From Mnemiopsis leidyi (Eukaryota; Ctenophora; Tentaculata; Lobata; Bolinopsidae): DNA of 22,469 nucleotides. The translations under genes and the position numbers were made by a program. The first letter of the stretch is position 1, and each line of letters starts with the position of its first letter. The stretch is from NCBI GenBank assembly GCA_000226015.1, contig JH154460.1, positions 28,020 through 50,488 of the forward strand, written 5' to 3'. Of the stretch, positions 1 to 10,130 are shown piece by piece. The notes under the pieces are model-generated. The model was not told the DNA's origin. It was given only the letters and a program-made list of their open reading frames with translations, and did not search any database.

Positions 1-3000
1 GGGACTCCCGGACCGCGAGGAACAGCCGGAAGGAACGGTGTGAACGGCATCGATGCCCTTGATGGTGTGAACGGTATAGATGGCCATAATGGTACAGATG
101 GTGAGAAGGGTGATGCCGGAGCAACGGGAGAAGAAGGGAGTAAAGGAGTTCCTGGCCTTGATGGTGCTAAAGGTAAAACTGGAGAGAAGGGTGATACCGG
201 ACCAGTCGGTATTGTGATCAAGGGAACTAAAGGACTTCCAGGTCCTCCTTTTGGAAAGACTGGCCCTAAAGGGCAGAAAGGGGGCAAGGGAGAGCCAGGA
301 CCGGACGGTTCCAAAGGATCTGACGGTGAATACGGTATTTATGGAGTTAAGGGGATCAAAGGAAGTATTGGCAGAGTTGGATACGTAGGTCCAGTTGGAC
401 AAAATGGCCAAAAAGGTGAACCCGGTAATAATGCTCCTGATGGATTGGACGGCACTGACGGAAGAAAAGGAGATAGGGGTGAAAAGGGACGGAAGGGCTG
501 GGAAGGCTCTGTGACCCTCGGTCCAAAGGGTGCAAGGGGAGAAAAGGGTTTAAAGGGCACCAAGGGTGATACCGGTTTGAAGGGCATTGATGGCCTGAAA
601 GGACGGAATGGAACAATGGGACAAAAAGGTGAGGTTGGTAGAAAAGGAGAATTGGGTCCTATTGGATCAGTTGGAGAAAAGGGAGAAAAGGGGTACGTAG
701 GATTGCCAGGAGAAGTCGGTGATGAAGGAGATCAAGGAGAGCAGGGAGAACCCGGGGAAAAGGGTCGTAAAGGCTTTGTTGGGCTTCAAGGATTACCAGG
801 CTTAAACGGAATGCCAGGAAAGCACGGTCCAGAAGGTGCTGTTGGCCAGAAAGGTGAGCCCGGAGTTAATCCACCCGAAGATCTTGTCAGTAAAAAGCCT
901 GGTGATAAAGGCGAAAAAGGTTTCAAAGGCTTCAAAGGAGTGACAGGTTTTCCTGGAGATTTTGCCGATAAAGGAGTACCTGGACGACCAGGATTCAATG
1001 GTGACGATGGTCTTCCTGGTCTGAAGGGTGAGGAGGGACAAAAGGGTGTTAAGGGATTCGTCGGGGAGCAAGGACCTAAGGGTGAAAAGGGTATTACCGG
1101 AGACCTCGGTGAAGTTGGACCAGAGGGACCACAAGGTCTACCTGGTGTTAAAGGGTATAAAGGTCAAGTTGGGCCTCAAGGACCCCAGGGAAAAAAAGGT
1201 CTACCTACTGTCGGGGATCAGGGCAAGCGAGGTCCCAAAGGTTTGAAAGGTGAGGAAGGAGCGAAAGGACTTATTGGTCCCAAAGGAGCAGATATTGTTG
1301 GGAGAAAAGGTGAATTTGGACTTGTAGGCAGAAAAGGGTCGGTTGGTCCGAAGGGGCTTGAAGGAGAAAAGGGATTGAAAGGAATAAAAGGGTATTTTGC
1401 CTCGAAAGGTGAAAAAGGGGCAAAAGGAGAAACCGGAAGAGACGGAAAACGTGGAAAACGTGGAAAGCGAGGTAATCGTGGTAAAAAAGGCATGGTTGGC
1501 CCAGCAGGAAAACATGGTAAAGACGGTAAAGACGGAGATCCAGGTTACCATGGAGTCCCTGGAAAACCTGGACTCGAAGGAGCACCAGGAGAAAAGGGAG
1601 AAAGTGGGGAAAAGGGTGAGTTTGGGGTCATTGGTGAAAACGGAGAAAAGGGTGAAACTGGTTACAAAGGCGTGTGCGGGTTGGTTGGATACGACGCACC
1701 GTTTGGATTTCATGGAATTCCTGGTTTTCCCGCAGTCTCGGGAGTTTCTGGAAGAAGCGGAAAGCCGGGACAACGAGGAGAATGTGGTGTTAGGGGAATT
1801 AGAGGACATAAGGGACAGAAAGGTGAACGAGGTATTGAGGGCTTCGTGGGCATGTTGGGATGGGAAGGACGAAAGGGTGAACCGGGTTCTAAAGGTGGTG
1901 TTGGTGATGTTGGTGCTCCTGGTGATACTGGCGAAACAGGAGAAAAAGGAGAAAAAGGTGTAACCGGTGCACCAGGAGATATTGGTTTTCCTGGTAAAAC
2001 CGGAACACATGGAATACCCGGTACAGATGGCATTCATGGAACAAACGGCGTTGATGGAGTTACGGGAGCCAAAGGAGAACAGGGTGATGTCGGGCCTGTT
2101 GGAGCTCAAGGTGTTCCTGGTCTCCCTGGACTACCTGGTCATCGAGGACTCAAAGGAATTGACGGTTATGAAGGGGCCAAAGGAAATAAGGGACCTGTTG
2201 GATTACCAGGAGATACCGGAGTAACTGGAGAAGTGGGTTTTAAGGGAGAAAAGGGAAAACCTGGTTCGCCGGGGCTTCATGGAGTACCTGGACTGCCCGG
2301 CACAGATGGTACTATCGGGCTTGATGGTCTGCTCGGTGAAGTCGGTGAAATCGGCTTAAAAGGACTCAAAGGAACACCTGGTATCAAAGGTAAATTAGGT
2401 CGAGTAGGACCTCCCGGCAAACCAGGATTCCCCGGAAGAAATGGCGCACACGGTCGACCTGGTATAACTGGCACACCTGGACGTCCTGGAGTCAATGGAG
2501 TTGATGGAAAGCCTGGATCCCCTGGTTTTGGGGGTTTCTGGGGGAGGCGTGGTGACATAGGACCGGAGGGTGATCCGGGTGCAGTTGGTAAAAAGGGTAC
2601 GAGAGGTATTGATGGTACAAAGATTAAAGGTTCTAAGGGTTTCAAGGGCAGAAATGGTTGGTCTGGATTTATTGGAAGAAAAGGAGTTAAAGGGATGCCG
2701 GGAGGTGTTGGTCCGGTTGGTGAGCCAGGTGAAAATGCACCAAGAGGGGAAATTGGGCCCCCTGGCATTAAAGGATACGAAGGTCGTCTCGGTGATGATG
2801 GTTTCCCTGGGTTACCCGGTTTCCCAGGACTACCTGGAGATATAGGTGAAGAAGGAAAACCCGGAAAAAAGGGCGATGCCGGAGATCCAGGAACGAAGGG
2901 ATTTGCTGGAATAAATGGCCTAACAGGAGATAAAGGCGAAGTTGGAAAATTTGGCGATAAAGGAAGAACCGGTTATCAAGGACAAAAGGGTGATCCTGGT

Positions 3001-4781
3001 AAACAAGGGAAAAGAGGCCCAAGAGGTGAAGTTGGTCCACCTGGCAGGCAAAACCATAAAGGAGACGCTGGTTTAAAAGGAGTCAAGGGCAGAATCGGAC
3101 AGTTTGGCAATAGGGGGCAAAGGGGAAAAGTGGGTCCTCAAGGTCAAAAGGGATCACAAGGAATCAAGGGATACCCAGGAGCTACTGGTGAGAAAGGTGA
3201 CACGGCCATCGCACCGACAGGAGATGCGGGAGAAAGGGGCGTGCCAGGCCTTAAAGGAAATGATGGAATTCCTGGTATTCCAGGTGCTCCTGGTCTGACC
3301 GGAGCTAAAGGTATTCCTGGCCTCACTGGAAGACGAGGCCGCCAGGGCAGCTTTGGTACTCCAGGACAAAAAGGAATTGTTGGAAGGGATGGATTCAAAG
3401 GTTCCATTGGCAGGAAGGGAGCTCCAGGAATATCAGGACAACCAGGAGATCCTGGAAGTCCAGGCCTGCCAGGATGTCCTGGAAGACCGGGAGACTTGGG
3501 ACAGTACGGTAATCAAGGTCTGAGAGGTGATCAAGGTCCGCAGGGTCCGACCGGGGACAGGGGCCAGACGGGTGATAAAGGACGGAAAGGTGGACGAGGG
3601 CCCAAGGGAGAACCAAAAGACCCCAACTTCGTCTATGATCCCGAAGCTAAAGGAGAGCCTGGAGATACAGGAGACAGAGGTGATAAAGGCAATCGTGGAC
3701 AAAAAGGGGGAAAAGGTAAATCTGGAAGGAATGGCGAAAGAGGAAAGAAAGGCTCGCAAGGTCCCCTTGGTATGCAGGGCAAAAGAGGCGTTCAAGGGCC
3801 TACAGGACCAACAGGAGATGTTGGAGACCCCGGTGCAAGCGGTGGCAAGGGTGAGCCTGGATACCCCGGGTTTAAGGGCAATGCCGGAAGAAATACCGTG
3901 GGAGAAACTGGAAATCCAGGGATGAGCGGCCGAAGCGGTAGAAGGGGAGCAAGAGGAAGCCGTGGTCCAATAGGCCTAAAAGGAAACAAAGGAAGAGTTG
4001 GGGACGAGGGTGAAACGGGCTTCCCCGGACAGCGAGGAAACAGAGGACCACAGGGTGCTCAAGGAGTCACCGGAAAGAAAGGAGAAACTGGCAACAAGGG
4101 AAAGCAAGGCTTTCGAGGTTCTCAAGGTTTTAGAGGGTTCCCTGGCACGAGGGGCGAACGTGGTGAGGAAGGTGACAAGGGTACAAAAGGGGAACCAGGA
4201 AAAGACTTTACTCTTATCAACCACTATGATCCAAAAACTGGAATCAAGGGAATGGACCTTATGGGAAGACAGATCGTTGACAAACTCGTTGAGCAGATCA
4301 GACTTCTCGAACATTCCTCTCTGGAAGGGGACCCAGGAGAACCAGGAGTGGAGGGAAACAAAGGAGGTATCGGAGATCACGGAGACGCTGGTGTCCCTGG
4401 AACTGATGCTCCCGATGGAAAGATTGGGACAGCGGGAATACCCGGTACTCCGGGCATACATGGCATACCTGGCGTTCAGGGTACTACTGGTCAAAAAGGA
4501 AACATTGGAAACAGGGGTGTTCCAGGAAGGAATGGTTTTAGAGGAAACAGAGGTGACCCCGGAGAAAAAGGTGAAAAGGGAGACGCTGGTATTCAGGGCC
4601 ATCAGGGTAGATTTGGGAGAGATGGCGAGGATGGCGACGCAGGACAGTGTACCGAAACGTGTTCAGGAGCTGGTCGTAAAGCAACAGCAGGGTGCCCATG
4701 TGATACGCACATCCTGACGATGCACAGCCAGTCTACAGATATCCCACAATGTCCACAGCACTGGAAGTCCCTCTGGGTTGG
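1..4781 (+). CDS. Collagen IV alpha-like chain 'A', giant helix exon (5' end outside window)
   Basis: The frame is open from base 1 as Gly-X-Y triplets (first residues GTPGPRGTAGRNG) for 1593 codons plus 2 bases. It ends in the first part of a collagen IV NC1 domain (HILTMHSQSTDIPQC, then WKSLWVG). The apparent stop at 4783-4785 lies inside a strong donor: the exon ends GTT GG at 4781 and is followed by GTAAGT, phase 2. The helix is rich in KGEKG/KGD triplets and has short interruptions colinear with those of chain B. It also has a long interruption at about 4204-4326 containing YDP and RQIVD, and a four-cysteine leader (4648-4701) before NC1. Four RGD triplets are visible. Alignment with B suggests that roughly 115-120 N-terminal residues, including the signal peptide, lie left of the window. 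No A-specific NC1 exons follow before B begins, so completion probably uses the exons from 10408 onward. The intact frame argues against a pseudogene. Collagen IV chains trimerise through NC1 and form basement-membrane networks. Confidence 0.9.
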
Positions 4782-5031
4782 GTAAGTCTTAGTTTCGAAG
4801 TTTTAATAGTGATGTTTGGGACTGGTAAAGTGTAAAACTATGCTAGTCTTGATCATCATGAAATTTTGCTTTTCATCACACTCATGATCACACTCATATA
4901 ATAATTCACTCACAGCTGGAGCCTTAGGTTGATAATGTGGGGCATAGCGTGTTAATACATTTTTACTAAATATCTCAACGTATAGTGACATGATTCTTAC
5001 CATGTAGAGACAAGATGATGTGAGACGTACA
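4782..5031 (+). other. Spacer between helix exons A and B
   Basis: The stretch starts with donor GTAAGT (4782-4787) and ends just before the B start codon. It holds a 12-base near-perfect tandem duplication (ATCACACTCATG, 4875-4897) and a TATAATAA-like stretch near 4897. There is an acceptor-like ttcttaccatgtag ending at 5007, and a two-codon upstream frame ATG ATG TGA at 5015-5023. No NC1-like coding sequence is present here. It would be intron for an A-to-NC1 transcript and promoter or 5' leader for B. Confidence 0.6.
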
Positions 5032-8000
5032 ATGATCATCAGTTTCCTCATTCTCTCGCTTGTGTCCGGGGAATCCGAGCCAGATCCTGGAAGACGGAAC
5101 CGACAAGGAGCAATCTCGGCCAGCAATGACACAGCTCTCGTTTGTTGTAGTGAACCAGTCAAGTTTGTCCGAGGAGACACAGGGATGCCTGGTCAGGTTG
5201 GAATTATTGGAGAGCCTGGACCTCCAGGAGTGAAAGGTCTGCCTGGGCGGGACGGTGCTGACGGTCCGCAAGGAGAACAAGGCCCTCCTGGCTTACCTGG
5301 GGACTTGGGACTGAAGGGAGAAAAGGGATATCAGGGTCAGCCTGGAAGACCAGGTGTTTCAGGTCATACTGGCAGAGACGCTTTAAATGGCATGGACGGA
5401 ATGCGAGGAATCAATGGGGTCAATGGAACAGACGGAGAGCCTGGCGAGAAAGGTGACACTGGTGCACCAGGTGTTACGGGACCTCCTGGCATTGACGGAC
5501 TTAATGGTAGAGTAGGCGACAAAGGCGATCGTGGTGTTCCTGGAATTGTTTTGAAGGGGATCAAGGGTGAGGAAGGTCCCATAGGAAAAACCGGAATTAA
5601 AGGCGAAACCGGCCAGAAAGGTGAAAAAGGTACCCCCGGTGAAAAGGGAAGTATGGGACTCATGGGTTTTTGGGGAATAGACGGAGAAAAAGGTATGAGA
5701 GGAAAAATTGGACCTAATGGTCGAAAAGGATTAAAAGGAGACAAAGGAGAAAAAGCACCTGATGGGGTCCCTGGACAAGACGGAATAGATGGAGCGGATG
5801 GCGTAGTTGGCTTCAAAGGAGAGAAAGGAGTGAGAGGAAAGACAGTAACAGGTGCAAAGGGGTCTAAAGGAGAAGATGGGCGGAAAGGACTGAAGGGACA
5901 CTTTGGTCAGATCGGCTTTCCTGGAGCAGAAGGGCCAAAAGGTAAGCGAGGCGATCAGGGGAGTAAAGGTGGCAAGGGAGTAACCGGTGAAGAAGGACTA
6001 ATGGGGCAAAAAGGAAAAAAGGGTGAAGTTGGACCGGTGGGTCCTATAGGGCACAAAGGTAACAACGGTACTGTTGGAATCGAGGGAGCTAAAGGCCTTC
6101 CTGGAGTTCCCGGACGGCATGGTCTCCCTGGTCGCCCAGGAATCGACGGTTTACCTGGACTGAATGGACTGAGAGGAGCAAAAGGAGACCCTGGAGAAGA
6201 AGTGACGCCGTTATACGAAAAGGGCGACAAGGGCGAGTTTGGCGATACAGGAGCTAAAGGACTTAAAGGTCTCAATGGTCAAATTGGCAACAAAGGATTC
6301 AAAGGAGAAGTAGGAATCGATGGCATACCTGGTGTAGATGGAACTGATGGGGGAGTTGGTGATAAAGGGGAAACGGGAGAGCTCGGTGATCCGGGACCAG
6401 TGGGCCCCAAAGGACAACCCGGCAAAAAGGGTTTTCATGGAAGACAAGGACCTCGAGGACTGCCAGGAGTCAAAGGTTGGCAAGGGCCTAAAGGAATCAC
6501 AGGAGATTTCGGCATAAAAGGAAATGCAACTATTGGCCCAAAAGGAGAACCAGGGCCGAAAGGTTTTCAGGGTAATCGTGGTGTAGTAGGTGTTCGCGGT
6601 GTCAAAGGAAGAACTTTACCATCAGAAAAAGGTAACATCGGATGGTTTGGAGGCAGAGGAGACCCAGGTCCTAAAGGAAAGAGAGGTTGGAGAGGACCTC
6701 CGGGGCCGCAAGGTGAAAAAGGAAGTACCGGACCACCAGGAAGGAAGGGTGTTCCCGGCGACAGAGCAGTACCAGGTATTCCAGGATTTGATGGGGACAA
6801 CGGAGAAAAGGGCCAGCAGGGACCTTTTGGCACTGATGGTAAACACGGAGCTGGTGGAGTCCATGGATTGCATGCTCCTTCTGGCACACACGGTAGAACT
6901 GGTCCTAAAGGGGACGCTGGTGCTAAAGGCCAACAAGGCCTCCCTGGTATTCCTGGGGTGCCCTCACAGCGTGGTGATAAAGGTGATCCCGGGGAAACAG
7001 GCCGGCGTGGGGTGAGAGGTTTTAACGGTATTCCTGGAAGACACGGTACTCCAGGAAGCGCTGGTATACCAGGTAGAGACGGAGCTGAAGGTCAAAATGG
7101 CTGCAACGGTGCACCCGGTGAAAAGGGTCAACCCGGTCCCAAGGGTAACGAAGGAAAAGAGGGGTATCCTGGAGTTCGGGGCATGCCAGGGAAGAAGGGT
7201 GTTCAGGGTGAAAAGGGATTACAAGGAAGAAAGGGATCAACAGCTTCCGATGGGAGGCGAGGAGCTGAGGGCTTCAAAGGTGAAGTTGGTGGCAAAGGTG
7301 AAGTTGGCAGGCAAGGAGAAGCCGGTATTCCGGGAACGCCTGGTACAAACGGTCTTCCAGGATCGAGTGGGGCGAACGGTGAGAAAGGCCCTAAAGGAGA
7401 AACTGGTGATGTTGGACCGGATGGAGCTACAGGAGCGAAGGGTAAAAGGGGGCATTTCGGCCTCATAGGACATCCTGGATTAAATGGTTTACCGGGACAA
7501 AAAGGCCAGCAAGGAGCATTTGGACCTACTGGCGAACAAGGATTCAAAGGACAAAAAGGTAAAACAGGTTTTGTTGGTGAAGGTGGCACTGATGGTACAA
7601 ACGGAATTCCCGGGATGCCTGGAAAACCTGGGGTTCATGGTACTAAAGGTGGACCTGGAGAAATGGGCGATGAAGGAGCAGTTGGAAACAAGGGCCCAAA
7701 AGGCCTGCGTGGTCCACGTGGTGAGTACGGTGTCCCTGGCATCGTCGGTCGATCTGGACTTAACGGCTTTCACGGCAGACCGGGATTGGTTGGTGCATTT
7801 GGAGACAACGGTATAGATGGAATACCCGGCCCTAAAGGTGAAACCGGTCAAAAAGGTGTTAGAGGCCGCCCTGGTTTGCAAGGAAACCCTGATGACATAG
7901 ATATTCAGACATTGATAAAAGGTGTAACTGGACCCAAGGGAGAAAAAGGGGAACCGGCCCAAAATGTTCAGGGACCTCGGGGAAAGCCTGGAAGAAAAGG

Positions 8001-10130
8001 CTTCAGAGGGAGACCTGGTTACCGAGGATTGAAGGGAAACCGGGGTTTAAAAGGTATTAGCAGCATCCAAGGTGAACGTGGCGAACCCGGAACCGAGGGT
8101 ATCGCTGGAATCAAAGGATACACCGGAAGGATGGGTGCAGACGGAAGTCGCGGAAATGATGGTCCACCAGGGGCTCCTGGTGAGCCTGGCCTGCCTGGTG
8201 CAAAGGGAAAACGTGGATACTTGGGACGGAGAGGAACTAATGGGCTCAATGGAAAAGATGGAGAGAAGGGGTCGGAGGGAATAATTGGTATTCAAGGTAT
8301 TGGTGGTCCACAAGGAGCTACAGGAACTAAAGGTGAAGTAGGGGAACAAGGACCGCGAGGAGAAGTCGGTGATCAAGGGGGTGTTGGTCTAAAGGGAGAT
8401 CAAGGAGAGGAGGGAGACAAAGGTCCTCCAGGATTTGCTGGTACCCCTGGAATAATGGGCCAAAACGGTACACAGGGTACAAAGGGGTATAAAGGAATAA
8501 AAGGTGTGCCGGGAGAATTGGGTGATGTTGGAGAACCTGGTGAGGATGCAATTGGAATACCCGGAGAAAAAGGGAGAGTTGGTGAAAAGGGTATTTATGG
8601 TAGACGAGGTCCGCGTGGACAGGATGGAATAGATGGTTCTGATGGTATGGACGGGATTCCCGGTAACCCTGGTACGGATGGTCAGCCCGGTATTCCGGGA
8701 ATCCCTGGTGACAAGGGAATTCCTGGACCAACAGGACGAAAAGGGTCGATTGGGCCCAAAGGAGAACCTGGCCGTGACGGAACTTCAGGGATCAAAGGAC
8801 TTGCTGGTTTGGATGGCTGCCCCGGCCGACCAGGCGTGCAGGGCCCTCCCGGAGCGGGAGGACCTCGTGGTGATGAGGGTCGACCAGGACCAGTTGGGGA
8901 TCGGGGAACGAGAGGAGACCCAGGTCCAAAAGGCTTGAAAGGGCCGAAAGGAGAACCACCTGCAGGGTGGGTCTTTGGCGATGGCCCAAAAGGAGAAATA
9001 GGGGATCCTGGAGACAAAGGTCTTAAAGGGACAACTGGAGTTAAAGGACAAAGTGGAAAACGTGGAAAACGTGGTCTCAACGGTAAAAAGGGAGAGCAAG
9101 GATTCTTCGGTTCAACAGGCCTTCCAGGGGACCGCGGTGCTAAAGGCCTACCTGGCGAGGTCGGAGATGTTGGAATAACCGGAGAACCTGGTGAACCAGG
9201 CTATAAAGGTAAAAAAGGAGATCCTGGACGTTCAGTCAAAGGAATAACTGGGCGGAGCGGGCTACATGGATCCCGTGGTAACAAGGGAGCTGCAGGAGTT
9301 GACGGCGATCCGGGCGAGAAGGGTGTCCCTGGAGATGTCGGTTACCCTGGTGATAAAGGATCAACAGGACTACCCGGAATTGAGGGTGCGGAGGGTGTCG
9401 CTGGAATTATCGGTCCTCCGGGTAATAAGGGATCTATTGGTGAGCCAGGTGTCCGCGGAGAAAATGGAAAAGTGGGAGCTAAAGGAGTTGCGGGAGTGAA
9501 GGGTGAAATGGGAGACCCTGGCCAGAAAGGCAAGAGGGGTAAAAACTTTTCTGTTAAGGATATCTACGATCCAGCCGATGGAATTGATCTTCTGAACAAC
9601 TTAGTGCACCGACAAATTGTCGATTTGGTACTTGAAACCATCAACGTTAACGAATTGGTAGTGCCTCCAGGAGATCGAGGAGAGAGAGGGACGATGGGAG
9701 CTAAGGGACAAAAAGGTCTGTACGGGGACGTGTCACTACCCGGAGTTCCTGGGGTCAGAGGCAAAAACGGTTCTCCCGGGGTACCGGGACTTCCCGGACT
9801 GGAGGGTCTTCTCGGTCAGCCCGGTATGAGGGGAGACCTTGGGATCCCTGGAGCCCCTGGAAAGGACGGAAGACCCGGAGAGAGGGGGAGTCAAGGTGAT
9901 CCCGGTGATCAAGGAGAGCAGGGTGATCTTGGTGCTGTTGGTATACCTGGGGAGGATGGAAAGGATGGGCAAGATGGAGAACCTGGAGTTTGTGGTCAGA
10001 TTTGTACAACGTCTAATAATCCGCTTCCGTTGAAAAGTAAATGCGGCTGTGACACCCACATTCTCACCATTCACAGTCAGACGACCGATATACCACGTTG
10101 TCCTGACAAGTGGAAGTCTTTGTGGATTGG
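5032..10130 (+). CDS. Chain B exon 1: signal peptide, helix and start of NC1
   Basis: This is one uninterrupted exon of 5099 bases (1699 codons plus 2 bases). It ends TGG ATT GG at 10130, followed by GTTAGT, a weaker donor than the GTAAGT of chain A. Helix interruptions occur at the same relative places as in A (for example IVLKGIKG against IVIKGTKG, and APDG in both). The last 25 NC1 residues of this exon match A at 19 positions. Seven RGD triplets are visible. A single cysteine in GCPGRPG occurs in both chains. Reading through the donor gives a short unrelated tail ending at 10242, which I regard as intron. Confidence 0.9.

Noticed and set aside
1201-2109. 302-codon minus-strand open frame, and other long antisense frames across both collagen exons
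   Set aside because: They are by-products of Gly-X-Y codon periodicity (GGN CCN repeats keep other frames free of stops). Their products are monotonous Pro/Ser/Phe strings with no domain.
4783-4785. TAA as the true end of collagen A
   Set aside because: It overlaps a consensus donor GTAAGT at the exact codon where B and collagen IV NC1 have an intron. Ending here would leave a truncated NC1.
5008-5034. Direct splicing of exon A into exon B to make one double-length chain
   Set aside because: The A donor is phase 2, while the acceptor at 5007 would enter the B frame in phase 0. The junction would be out of frame and would place a signal peptide inside the protein.
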